Translations under genes and position numbers: made by a program | Assembly (NCBI GenBank): GCA_030549775.1 | Contig: CM060173.1 | Span: forward strand, 38,264,610 to 38,328,609 | Direction of reading: 5' to 3' | DNA from: Tamarix chinensis | Lineage: Eukaryota; Streptophyta; Magnoliopsida; Caryophyllales; Tamaricaceae | Length of the DNA: 64,000 bases | Shown: positions 11,641 to 22,716 of the stretch, piece by piece | Numbering within the stretch: position 1 is the first letter of the stretch | Layout of the letters: each line of letters starts with the position of its first letter | The notes under the pieces: model-generated | Seen by the model: the letters and a program-made list of their open reading frames with translations, nothing else | Told to the model about the DNA's origin: nothing | Databases searched by the model: none

Positions 11641-11859
11641 TAGAGTTTTTCTTAGATCTCATGGATCTTTTTATTTTGTGATTTCAATGTAATTTTTAGA
11701 ATTAACATGTTGGAGAAGTATTGAGAATTGATGCCAAAAGGTGTTAGGATGTCGAATCAAAAGTGTGAACCTAACCCTTCTATAAAGGTCTTGTCGGCAA
11801 TTGTGAAGAGCACACTTGTTCATAAGGGGTATTCGCTCTTCTTTTGTAGTTTTTGAAAT

Positions 11860-12800
11860 ATTGAGGTCATTGAGATACCATTAGAGTAAATTTTAGTGAT
11901 CCGTGAGTAATTCAATTTATTCCCTAATAAGATTCTAGGAATGTCACCTATTCAAGATGTTGAGCTTACCGTGGAGGTATTGCTATAAACATAACCAATA
12001 TCTAAATCCCTATACCTTATGACACTTGTAGTGATAAAATAGCTTCAGGATTAGTTAGATGAGTTATCAGGGAAGGGATACATTTGACCAATTATATCAT
12101 CATAGGAAGCAATATTTCTACTAATGAAGAAAAAGGATGGGAGCCTGAGATTGTGCATTAATTACCTAGGGTTGTATCAGGCTACAATGAAAAACCATTA
12201 CCCATTACTAAGGATCGATGACCTATTCAATTAACTAAAGGGAGATAAGGTTTTCTTTAAGATTCATATTTGGTTAGGTTACCATAAAGTAAGGATAATA
12301 GTGAAGGAGATCCTCGAGATTGCATTTCTACAAGATATGGCCATTATGAGCTCATAATAAAGCCTTTTGGACCCACTAATAGGCCAACAACATTCATGTC
12401 TCTCATGAATAACATTTTTTGACCATTCTAGATAGTTTATCATGGTGTTCATCAACAAGACCCTCATCAAATATAGCAATCAAGAAAATCATGAACAATA
12501 TGAAAAATGGATCGTGGCATTGTTAAGGTCATACAATATGTATGCCAAGCTTTGAATGTGTGATTTTTAGCTAGATCAAGTGGATTTCCATGGTTATGTA
12601 ATTTCAATGGTTGGGGTGGAAGTGGATTCCTTTAAGTTTCAATTACTTTCCAAGTGGCTAAGGCCAACTTTTATTAATGATGTGTATAGTTTTTTGGAAT
12701 TGGGCAATTACTACCATAGGTTATTTGAGGACTTCTTCATGATTTCTCATCTATTGAATAATTTATTGACGGTTTTGAAGCACTATAAAGATTTTGAGTA
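11860..12800 (+). pseudogene. Reverse transcriptase relic, chromovirus 1
   Basis: Plus-strand translation, with frameshifts, gives [59 protein letters not shown], then FIMVFINKTLI in place of the FIDDILIYS catalytic box, and YNMYAKL. From 12580 an open stretch reads FHGYVISMVGVEVD and FLELGNYYHRLFEDF, matching the 'FLGHVVSxxGIxVD...FLGLAGYYRRFVxxF' connection to RNase H. The aspartate pair of the catalytic motif is gone and stops are frequent. Typical RT length is kept, so the relic is decayed rather than deleted. Confidence 0.85.
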
Positions 12801-13150
12801 GTAGTAAAAACATTTAACTATAGTCCCTATACTCACATTACCAAGTGGATCTAACCATTTTGAAGTATAAAATGATTCTTATAAGTGTCGGCTTGGTTGC
12901 CTATAGATGCAACATGGGAAAGTGGTAAAGGATTACAACCAAGTATTGACATAGCATTAGGTAAGGACAATATGGTGGCATATATGGTTAGTTATAATAT
13001 GTCACATTCCTTGACCATGGTTATGTTGTTAGATCATCTATATCAAGCACTTAGGAAGATGGAGATCGAGTTGATCATCACTATTAGTTTGGAGGAAAGA
13101 ATAAGTGTAGTCACCATCACACCATCTATCATTGAGAATATCTGAGCTAA
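12801..13150 (+). pseudogene. RNase H tail relic, chromovirus 1
   Basis: Only the end of RNase H is recognisable: from about 12950, ALGKDNMVAYMVSY, equivalent to the 'GKANVVADALSRK' end of chromovirus RNase H, followed by LYQALRKMEIELI as in the spacer before integrase. The catalytic part of RNase H seems mostly deleted or unreadable between 12800 and 12940. Open frames of 86 and 70 codons here are fragments of this polyprotein. Confidence 0.6.
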
Positions 13151-13329
13151 CTAAAGGATCATGTAGAGTATCGAAGAAGGTACATCTAAAGGGTTATAAC
13201 TCCATGAGTATTGTAGTGTTAAATACTCTAGTAGGTAGTGTACACAACATGGATGTGACAAGGTTAAAAGGAAAATATTTAAAGAAGGTCATGGTAGTCC
13301 TTATTCCATCCATCCTAGTTAGGAAAAGC

Positions 13330-14080
13330 TGTATAAAGATTTAAAGAAGGTATATTGTTGGCCCGTGTAAAGCAAGATGTGGAAGAGTTTATTACCCATT
13401 GTTTAAGCTATCAGAAGGTGAAGATTGAGCACAAGAAGCCAACATGGTTTGTACAACCACTAGAAGTCCTAGAAGGATAGTGAGACACCATTTTGATAGA
13501 CTTTGTAATAGATCTTTTGAAGATCCGTAGTGGATTTGATTCCATCTCAATTATTGTGGATCACCTAACTAAATTGGCGGTGTTCATACCAATAAAGGTA
13601 ATGTGGAGCATGGAGCAGCTAGCCAATAGTTATAGGAAGCATGTTGTGTGACTGCATGGGATCTCTAGATTCATTATGTCAAACCAAGACTTTAGATTCT
13701 TGTCACACTTCTAGAAAAAAGTTACAAGCTGTCTTTGGGACTTAGTTGCAGATGAGCACTTCTTTTCACCAAGCCATGGACGGTCAAATGAAGAGGACCA
13801 TTTCAACTTTAGAGAACATTTTTTGAGCATATATGTTGGATTTTTGGGGCAGTTAGAAGGATTGTCTAGATTGGATCAAGTTATCTTATAACAACAATTC
13901 TCATGCTAGTATCAAGATGGAACCTTTTAAAGCCTTATACAGGAGGAAGTGTCATAGTCACTTGTGTTGGAGTGATATCAACAAGATGATTGTGTTGGGA
14001 TCAGATATGATCAAGGAGAAAATGAGGCAAATCTAAGTGATTTAGTACCGGATGATAGTAGCCCAAGACCAATAGAAAAG
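13330..14080 (+). pseudogene. Integrase relic, chromovirus 1
   Basis: The plus strand reads, across frame breaks, DLKKVYWWPxVKQDVEEF-like, HCLSYQKVKIEHKKP (zinc-binding HHCC region), then TILIDFVIDLL, SGFDSISIIVDHLTKLAVF, LHGISRFIMSNQDFRF, and the stretch corresponding to 'FHPQTDGQSERT' near 13770. These are the core domain signatures of gypsy integrase, in order. D of the first catalytic block (IDFV) and the second block (SNQDF for SDRDP) can be placed. Multiple stops rule out function. Confidence 0.85.
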
Positions 14081-14099
14081 TTATATAGATTTAAGAAGA

Positions 14100-14540
14100 T
14101 AGATTAATGGTTATGTGGTGAGTGATAGAGTTCTTTTAAGGGTCTCCCACTAAGGGAGTCATGAGATTTTATAGCAAGAGTAAGCTTAGTGTAAGTTACA
14201 TTAGAACATGTGAGATTGTGGATCGTGTTGGGGAGGTTTTTTATCATTTAGCCCTATAGGTGGAATTGCCACGTGTACACAATTTCTTTCACATATACTA
14301 GTTGATGAATTATGTAGAAGATCTTTCACCTATCATCCAAATAGAGTAATTAAAGCTTGATGAGTCTCTAACTTGCAAAGAAAGACCAATAATTTTCCTA
14401 CACATGAAGACCCAAGTGATGTACATGAATATTGTTCCACTAGTACAGGCTCTTTGGTCACAACATGACATTAAGGAGGCCACTTGGAAGGCAAAGGAGT
14501 CAATTTGAGCAAATTACATAGAAATATTCTCCTAGCATGA
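14100..14540 (+). pseudogene. Integrase C-terminus and chromodomain-like tail, chromovirus 1
   Basis: Reads SKSKLSVSYIRTCEIVDRVG, then YHLAL, VHNFFHIY-like, ERPIIFLHMKTQVM, and PLVQALWSQHDIKEATWKAK. In chromoviruses the equivalents are the GPY/F module ('LSPRYIGPYEIVERVG'), 'LSRVHNVFHVS', and the chromodomain end 'IPLVKVLWRNHSVEEATWE'. This tail places the element among plant chromoviruses. The aromatic cage of a working chromodomain cannot be assessed because of decay. Confidence 0.8.
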
Positions 14541-14665
14541 CATCTATTGTTATGGTCTTTATTTTAAAGGGTAATACCCCCTTTACCTTGTTGAATGTAC
14601 TATGTGAATTATTGTGAGTTATTTACTATTCTTAGACCAAAGTTTGTAGGAATTAGAGATGCAAC

Positions 14666-14684
14666 CTCTTTAAAGGGGTAATGA
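14666..14684 (+). other. Polypurine tract, chromovirus 1
   Basis: CTCTTTAAAGGGGTAATGA directly precedes the LTR start TGTAATGCC at 14685. The equivalent in element 2 is CTCTTAAGGGGTAGTGT before TGTAATGCC at 19617. Confidence 0.7.
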
Positions 14685-14839
14685 TGTAATGCCATATATT
14701 TTTTAAGCTTTTTTGAATAGGATACTGTAATGTTTATTAAAATTTAATAATATTTGATTTTTATTTAGATATATGATTTAGTTTGAGTAAAAGTTAGATT
14801 TGAATAAGCTTTAGAAATTGAATAAAATAAATTTCTAGG

Positions 14840-14905
14840 CAGATTGATCGATTGGTTAGTCATCTTAGATAATGGATTTTGTTCAATCAATTTGTTGAAT
14901 TAAGT
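14840..14905 (+). repeat. AATCGATT-type motif cluster, LTR-proximal
   Basis: Contains GATTGATCGATTGGTTAG and CAATCAATTTGTTGAATT, about 155 nt into the LTR; the same place is used in the LTR at 19617. Confidence 0.6.
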
Positions 14906-15368
14906 ACATTTTCAAAGCTTAATTTTTATGGAAAAGTTCCTTATACCAATATGGAAGCTTGATAATCCGACTCCAAGTTGTTATTTATATATTCTTATCC
15001 CTTATTATCTTGCATTTAGCCTAGGCTTCTATCTAAAACTTATTTAAGGGTTTGATTAGGACAAATGAGGGAGAGGATGACATTTTTCTTTGTCCACCTC
15101 TCTCCTCTACATAATCATTGCTTTGATTCCTAGATTTTCCCTACCTAGATTAGAGATTCATTCCCATGGTAATCATTAATTACCTCTTTAATGTTTGACA
15201 TTTTCTAGGTTACTTTGTCCTGCATTCCTTACAAATCACCATTTTATCCCTAGAAGGGAAGTTAACCTATCTTAAACAAAATTAACCCGTTCATCTCAAA
15301 TTTGAATGTTAAAAACTAGGTTTTTTGATTCATGTCTAACACTGTTAATTCTTAGACCAATTCATTGT

Positions 15369-15378
15369 CTATAAATAG
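15369..15378 (+). promoter_or_regulatory. TATA box of chromovirus 1 LTR
   Basis: CTATAAATAG, followed by a pyrimidine-rich stretch (CTTCTACTCATTTTCCTTTC) as expected for a start of the R region. The LTR at 19617 has ATATAAATAG at the same relative place. Confidence 0.65.
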
Positions 15379-16007
15379 CCTTAATCAACCCTTCTACTCA
15401 TTTTCCTTTCAACCTCTAATGTACTCCAACTGTCAAGCATATGTGTTCTTTTCTCCTCACTTTGAGCTTCGTTTTGATTTCCTTTCCACTCATCTGATCA
15501 TTTCTCTATCTCCTTCTTTTGTATCTTTAAGCAAGGGAGGTTATATTTAGAAATAAGCTCAGTCTCTCTCCCAACATAACTTCTCTCTATTTTCTCTTAT
15601 GTTTGGTAAGCTTGCTCCCTTCTCTTTTAAATTTTGATTTATGAAATTATTTAATGAATTCTTAGGATTTATGAAAATCTTCCAACTTGAGTTTTTCCAC
15701 TTGTGGAAAAGTTTCTTGTATCAGATAAGTCATTCTTACCTCTAATATGTGGCCTAATTAAGCATATGATATTTTGTATTCCTTAAAGTGTTAATTTTAT
15801 AGGTTTGCATGAGATTTTTGTTTTAGATTGATGAATGTTTATTAGTATATGAATCTTTAGGAAAAAGGCATGGTTTTATCTAAATAGAGTTGATTTATTT
15901 AATTATGAAGCATGTTTCAATTGTGCTATGATATCTTTTGGTTTGGATATGGTAGGATTTTTTAGGGTGATTTGAATGAAAAGTCCTAAATTGTGCTCTT
16001 TTGGAGA

Positions 16008-16320
16008 AATTCAATTGATTGGTTAGGTTTAATTGATCTATTGGTCCTTAGAATAGTCAACTAGTTAGCCAAAACAAATCAACCGGTGGGTATGCGGTGA
16101 GCTTTATTTGCTCTTTGCTTAAACCCATTGATCAATTTTGCATAACTGATTGACCGGCCGTAGAGAAGTAAATTAGTTTAGCCAAATGGATCAACCAATT
16201 TCAAGGAGCCCTAGGTTTTGTTGATCCAAACCAATTGACTAGTTCACCGAAATCAATTAACTAGTTTGTAGATCCAATAAATTGATTTGGCCAAATAGAT
16301 TGACTGGTTTGGTCAAATTA
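16008..16320 (+). repeat. Large cluster of AATCGATT/ACTAGT quasi-palindromes
   Basis: At least ten copies at roughly 25-35 bp spacing: for example TTCAATTGATTGGTTAGG, GTCAACTAGTTAGCC, AACCAATTGACTAGTT, AATTAACTAGTTTG and AGATTGACTGGTTTGG. Copies vary around an A(A/C)CAAT(C/T)(G/A)A(T/C)(T/A)(A/G)GTTTGG-like theme and occur in both orientations. Confidence 0.75.
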
Positions 16321-17916
16321 TGTGAATCAGATCTTTTGACTTAGATATGCATTGATAATATATCTAATGTTGTTATATGATTTCTAAATGAATGAAATAC
16401 ATCTCTTGACATGGATTGGCAAAATAAAGGATGGATTATATAGATCAAAATTGTAAGCATACTTAGTTGTTTTTGGTGAATGCTTTAGTGAGAAAACTTG
16501 AATAATTATTTTATGACTTTAAAGAAGTAAAATAATATGGATTATTAGCCTAATATAGGTTAATTTAATGGATTGATTAATATTGATTAGACATTAATGG
16601 AAATTCCACCACATTGTTTGCGGAATGGAAATGGTTAAAATGGAATAGGTATGTGGATGCCTTACTTGCGTGTTGTATGGGCCTTGTATGATCACGTAAC
16701 ATTGATAAACAAAAATATACTAATCACTTAAATGGAAAGATGATCAATGTTTATTGGTTCCCTTTCTCATTTCCTTTAGGCAAGATCCTTGTAAATCCTA
16801 GTGCCTTAACTACTATAGAAATTGACTATGTACTAGGGTTATTGATATTAATGGGTCTACTTACCTAGGTAGTTTTTTGATTCGTCATGGACTTATGTCC
16901 ATTGGTGGTTACTTAGCTTTAGTTCAGACTTATGTCCTTCATGGTTATTTAGCTTTGGCTGGAATTTAAGTCCATTTTTTGGATAGACATCCATGGTATG
17001 CTAGTCCATGAGGTGGTGTATAATCAATCGCTTGATAAAAAGTTAGAATGAGAGTGTGACTAAAGATAAAAATAAAAAGGAAAAAAGGAGATAGTGGTTT
17101 ATAAAAAAATAACCTAATAGATCATATAAATAAGAAAAATAGACTTATGGTGAAGCTATATTGATGGATGATAGAAGCTGTAACAATAGTCGGACAATCT
17201 ACATAGCAGCTTGCATGTTGCCATCTATTATGTTGTGTTACATTGATAAGCATGTTGAGTCATACATGCTATAAGTTTCCAATGCATCATATGACCATGA
17301 TAGAGCATATATATTTGTTTATATGGAATAGGCATGAAATACGTAATTATGATCTCTTTAATATGCATGAAATTGTCTACTTATGACTCCCATTGGGGAG
17401 GCAACTTATCTTACTGAGTATGAAGTGTACTTATATACACGTTTGCATGGTCACCTCGTCAATCCCAAGAGTAGAGGGCCATGTGAAAGTTTATGGGGAT
17501 GGTCAGTAGTAGACCTACCTCGTGTTGGGAATTAGTTCTATGATCATGGACATCCAAAGATCTTTTTACGATCCTTGATGGACCAAAGTTTAGGGCCACA
17601 CCCTACTTTTGTTTCTGAAATCAAAATTCTATACTTTAGCTTAATTTCCTTCATTTTTTTAATATTCATAGATTATCTATATCCTGTACTCAAAAACCTT
17701 TCCTCAATATTTATATAATGTGTTTCTAGCGCACACTATTGTGGTTTTGATTAGTTTAGTTGTCATCCTTGTATTTAACATGGTACAAGTGGTTAAAGCC
17801 TATCCTATTTCAAGTGCTGCAATAACATCCTATTTTTCCTAAGGGTTTAGCAGTTTTCCACCTCTAAAAGGCTTTTATAGATAAATTTTACAATAGTGAA
17901 AAATAGGGGTGTTCTA

Positions 17917-19616
17917 CCTAGAATTAACCGACCATGAGGCTAAAGCGAATGTAGTGGTAGATGCTATTAACTAAAGAAACCTAGCATTCCCTAAGTATAT
18001 TCATGTTATCTAATTAGTTGTTCCAAGAGCTCAGGAAGTTGCAGATAGAGTTTATCACTACTGGTAGTATAAAGGCAATGATGAATTCATTCACCATCAC
18101 ACCTTCGATCTTTGAGGTGATCGGAGCTAGTCAAGTATTTGATGTTAAACACAAGAGGATCAATTATGGTACTAAAGAAATTAAAGCTAAGGGATTTCAA
18201 CTCTATAAGGATGGTAGTATCAAATTTCATGGTTGGAGGTGTATACCATAGAGATATGATAAGCTTAAGATGAAAATTATGGTGGAAGGCCATTATACTC
18301 CTTATTTTATCCATCCTCAAAAGGATAAGTTGTATAAGGATTTGAAGAAGGAATATTGATGGACCCGTGTGAAGTAGGAAGTTGTAGAATTTTTTACCTA
18401 ATGTCTAACCTATCAAAAGGTTAAGATTGAACATAAGAGATCAGTCGGTTAGAATAACCACTAAAATTTTCATAGTGGAAGTCAGATATTATATCTATGG
18501 ACTTTGTTGTAGGTCTTCTGAAGACTCGTAGTGGATTTGATGCCATATGAGTTATTGTTTATCATCTAACTAAGTTGACATTATTTATACCAGTGAAGAA
18601 GGCATGGAGTATGGAGTAGTTAGCCAGAAAGCATGTTGTGTGACGTGGGGTCCCTAGAGACATCATGTTAGACCAAGACTCTAGATTCTTATCACACCTT
18701 TGGAAAAAGTTGCATGCTAATTTTGGGACATAATTGAAGATGAATATTGCTTTTCACCCAGCCAGGATGGTTAGATAAAGATGACTATTTATACCCTAGA
18801 GAATGTGTTTTGAGCATGTGTGTTTGATTTTGGAGGCATTCAGGAGGTCCGCCTAGATTTGATCCAGTCCTCCTAAAAAAATAGTTATCATGGAAGTTTT
18901 AGGATGACACCTTTTAAAGCCTTGTACGAGAGGAAGGGTTGTGTCTACTTATATTGGAGTGATATCAGTGAGACAATTGTGTTGGGACCAGAAATGAATA
19001 AGGTTATGACAAGGGAGATCCAATTGATTTAGGAGAATATGAGAGGCCCCCCCAAGACTTGAAGAAGAGCTATGTAAATTTGAGATGAATAACATATGGT
19101 TACAAGGTAGGTAGTATATTCTTTTTAAGGGTCCCCCGCTAATGGATTAATGAAATTTGGAACAAAGTGAAAGTTCAATCTAAGGTACATTGGATGATAT
19201 AATATTATAGATTGAGTCAGTGAGGTCTTGTATCATTTAGCCCTACTGTGGAATTTTTGGGTGCACACAACATCTTCCATGTTTCCCAGTTGAGGAAGTA
19301 TACAACATATCATTCACACATCGTCTAATTAGACTCAATGATCTCAATGATGCACATGAAGAGCAACCCGCTAGTGAAGGTCCTTTAGTCACGACATGAT
19401 TTCAAGGAGGCCATATGTGAGGCTGAAGAAGAGATCTAAGTGATGCAGCCCTACTTGTTCTCATAGTGTGTGTTCATGGTGTAATCCTTATTTTAAGGGC
19501 TAGTAACTCCATGATGCTTTGTTAAATATAATGTGTGACTTGCTATGTATTCTATGATATCTATTGATTTTTGGCTAGTAGGATCTGAGGAGACACAACC
19601 TCTTAAGGGGTAGTGT
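17917..19616 (+). pseudogene. 5'-truncated pol relic of chromovirus 2 (RNase H end to chromodomain)
   Basis: Starts abruptly at the end of LTR1 with YLELTDHEAKANVVVDAI-like code, the last residues of RNase H. It continues with FQELRKLQIEF, DLKKEYWWTRV-like, VKIEHKR, SMDFVVGLLKTRSGFDA, then LDQDSRFLSHLW and the region equivalent to FHPA/FHPQTDGQ at about 18750. The C-terminal part ends VVYHLALLWNF-like, HNIFHVSQLRKY and PLVKVL-like segments near 19370. All are integrase and chromodomain-tail homologues in order, close in wording to chromovirus 1 but divergent in sequence. Ends with the polypurine tract CTCTTAAGGGGTAGTGT. Many stops. RT, protease and gag are absent. Confidence 0.8.
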
Positions 19617-19777
19617 TGTAATGCCACGTAATTTTTTATAATATTTATAAAATGAAAATTTATTATGTTTAATGAAATTTGGATGATCACTATCTTGATT
19701 AGTGATAATAGTTGGGTTTTATGTAATAATAAATTTATAAAATTTTGGAAAAAATTAAATAAAGTAAATTTCATGGA

Positions 19778-19885
19778 AAACCAATCAATTAGTTTGTCAT
19801 TCAATCAAACCGATCGACTAGTTTGGGGAAACTGATCTATTGGTTTGGAGAACAATCAGTTGGTTTAGCAAAATCAGCTAACTCA
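19778..19885 (+). repeat. AATCGATT/ACTAGT motif cluster near LTR2 start
   Basis: Contains CCAATCAATTAGTTTG, ACCGATCGACTAGTTTGG, CTGATCTATTGGTTTGG and CAATCAGTTGGTTTAGC in tandem at about 28 bp spacing. Confidence 0.7.
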
Positions 19886-20270
19886 TTTATCAAGCTGAGT
19901 GCATTTTGAAGCTTGACTTTTAGGGAGAATTTCTTATACCAAAATAGAACTTATAAAATACAACCCTAAGCTATTCCTAAGTGATTCTTAACCCTTTTGA
20001 TCATTTATCAAGCTTTATTTTCTTCCACAAATAGATTTGAGGGCTTTACTTTGACAAATGAGGGGAGGATCACCTCACTCTTGTCTTTTTATACCTCTCT
20101 CCTTTATATACCACTAAAATTATGCTTTGATTTCTCAACTATCCCTATAAGGCTAGATAAGCTCTACCTGCATTTTTCCAAAAAAGCACCATTTTATCTT
20201 TGAGATGGAATTTAACCTATTAGTGATAAATTCACTCATTCAGCTTAGATTTAAAGGGTAAAAGTAATGG

Positions 20271-20280
20271 ATATAAATAG
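20271..20280 (+). promoter_or_regulatory. TATA box of chromovirus 2 LTR
   Basis: ATATAAATAG, 654 nt into the LTR, followed by a T/C-rich stretch (CCATTTTTCTAACCTTTC). Confidence 0.65.
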
Positions 20281-20949
20281 CCCTAATAATCCATTTTTCT
20301 AACCTTTCTTTTAGACAATGAAATATTTGAGTTCTCAAGCACTAGTGTTAATCCCTCTCCACTTTAGGCTCTCATTAAAATTCAATTCACTGTTATGATA
20401 CTCCCTCTATCCCCCTCGTGTTTTATTTTAAAATAATAAAGAGTTAGATCTAGGAAGAAGTTAAGTCTGCTTCAGCTGGCACTTCTTCTATTTTCTCATA
20501 GAAATGATAAGTTTATTTTTTCCCTAATTTGAGTTATTGAATTGTAAAGGATATTTGATGATTTATAAATTTTAAACTTTTGATTTTAATGTTTGGAAGT
20601 TGAAATCTTTCAACTTTAAGTTTCCCGCTATTGTGGAAATATGCTCTAAGCTTTAAGTAAGTCATTATTACCTTAAAATGTGGCATGAAGAGGCATATAA
20701 GTTATGTGCTTAATAAAATGGTAGTGTTTAGGTGCTTGTATGAGAATCTTACATTTAGTGATGCATGTTGAACTAATTAAGATTTTTGAGAAAAAGGGAT
20801 TGAATTATGAAGAATGGGGTCGATTGCTTGAAAATTAAGAATGATTTAGCATATGAGCATGTTAAATCTCGTTATTATGCTTTGGCATTTTATTATTTTT
20901 ACATGGTAATATTTTTTACTATTAATCATATATAAAATGTCTATTATGT

Positions 20950-21180
20950 TATTTCTTTGAGAAAATCAATCTAATGGTTAAGGTAAATAGATCCATTGGT
21001 CCAAAGAATAGTCGATTAGTTAGGTTGAAATGATTGACTGGATTATCTATAGTGATTGTGGTTTCTCTCTACTTAAACCCGTTAACCAGCTTTTTAGAAC
21101 TGACTGAATGATCATAGACCATTTGATTAGCCTTACCATACCAAATAATTGATTAGCCCAAACCAATTGACCAATGCTTC
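20950..21180 (+). repeat. Second AATCGATT/ACTAGT motif cluster of LTR2
   Basis: Contains AATCAATCTAATGGTTAAGG, GTCGATTAGTTAGG, AATAATTGATTAGCCC and ACCAATTGACCAATGC. More decayed than the counterpart at 16008-16320. Confidence 0.65.
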
Positions 21181-22590
21181 TAGAGCGTGTTATTTTTGAT
21201 CTTTTGGACTTGATATATTTTGATATTATGACCAATTCTATTTTATGATTCATTAATGATGAGAACACACATCTTAGCATAAATAAACTAACTTACTAAT
21301 GGATTAAATGGTTCATTATTTAGGGTATTATCAAAAACTACTTAGGAAGGTTATAATGGAAAAAATGGAATGATTATGTTATGACTTCAAAAGAATAATT
21401 TAACCTGGATTCTTTGCATAAATGGATTATCATAATGGATAGGATGGACCAAATATGTGGATGTTCTACATAAATGTTACATAGGATTTGTATGAAAACA
21501 TAACCATTGAAAATAACATACTAGTTACTTAAAGTGGAAGATTATTGAGTTGTGCATGGGCCAGGGTTACACGATCCTTGATTAAATACTAGGGGTTAAT
21601 CTACCTTCACGCATTTATTAGTTCCTTCTTGCTTTGGCTTTAAGTGAGATCCTAATAGATCGCTATGCCTTACCTACTCTACATATTGATGATGTAGGAG
21701 GGTATATTGATACTAATGGGTCTAGTTACCTAGGTGGTTGTTGGCTTCAACTGGACTTTATGTCCATTATTGGTTACTTAGCTTCAACTGAACTTTATGT
21801 CCATTAATGGTTGATTATCTTCAACCATACTTTAAATCATCTCGTTTAGATAGGTTTCCTTTATATGTGAGACCTTGGGGTGGTAAATAATCCATTAATC
21901 TATAAGAATAAGAATAATAATGTGGATAAAGAAAAAGGCAAAAGAAAGGGAAAGATGAATAATGGCTTGTAAATAATTAATCTAATGGATCATGTAAACT
22001 TGGAAATTAACATAAGGGAATAACTTGTTATTAAATCATACATTTCTATCCATATTATTTATGTTGCATTACTATGCAATATTAGCCATGAGTTGTCTAA
22101 GTCATCTTTATGCATTATATGATTATGGTAATATAGGTACAAAGAAGTGTAATCTATAAGCATGCTACTATATTTAATATGACTTTTATTTTTACATGTG
22201 ACCTTGTATCCTTGTGACTCCAATTGAGGAGGTAACTTATCTTACTTATTATAAAGCATTTTTATGTCCCTAATTGTTCGGTCACTTGCTCAATTGCACG
22301 AGTAGAAGACCCTGTGTAGATTTTTTTACGAAGGTGATTTTTGTATGTTGTAGTTATATACTTCAGTTTAATCTTACTCTCATATACTTGAATATTTTAA
22401 AATCGTCAAGGTCTTATTTTATAAATGTTTTATTTAGTATCTATATATTACGTTTCTTACACACTCAAATCTTGATTTTTATTGGTTTAGTTTCTTAACC
22501 TTCTATCTAATAGGAGGGGTGGCTAATACCTATCCTATGCTTTATATGGTGGTAAAAACTAGATTCTCCTATTTATGTTTGGTATTTTTT

Positions 22591-22716
22591 ACCTTCACTC
22601 TTACTCCATCCCTTATTTCCAATGAACTCCATTTCATGAACCTTTACCTCTATTACATTCCTTAACCTATAGTTCCTTTAACTTTTGTGATAAAGTCATT
22701 TTTTAAGGGGTAGTAA
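22591..22716 (+). mobile_element. 3' end stub of a third LTR element with polypurine tract
   Basis: About 125 bp without readable code, ending TTTTTTAAGGGGTAGTAA just before TGTAATACC at 22717, which is the same polypurine-tract/LTR-start wording as in elements 1 and 2. The rest of the internal region has been lost. Confidence 0.55.

Larger units (their letters stand above)
14685..17916 (+). mobile_element. 3' LTR of chromovirus 1 (about 3.2 kb)
   Basis: Starts TGTAATGCC after the polypurine tract and ends AAATAGGGGTGTTCTA, a decayed form of the ...GGGTGTTACA terminus seen in the giant LTRs. It shares order and sequence with the LTR at 19617 (TATA box, quasi-palindrome clusters, GACTTATGTCCAT repeats, AGGCAACTTATCTTACT block at 17398). 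Small ORFs inside (for instance 15365-15550) are chance. After its end the sequence jumps directly into RNase H code of element 2, so chromovirus 1 probably inserted in that element. Confidence 0.8.
19617..22590 (+). mobile_element. 3' LTR of chromovirus 2
   Basis: Starts TGTAATGCCACG after a polypurine tract. Order of landmarks is as in the LTR at 14685: motif clusters (19778-19885, 20950-21180), TATA box (20271), GCCTTACCTACTCTA and GGTTACCTAGG (about 21670-21740), AGGTAACTTATCTTACT (22230), and CTAATACCTATCCTAT (22525). The last ~80 bp including the TACA terminus are missing or unrecognisable; the following 22591-22716 belongs to another element. No coding content. Confidence 0.75.
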
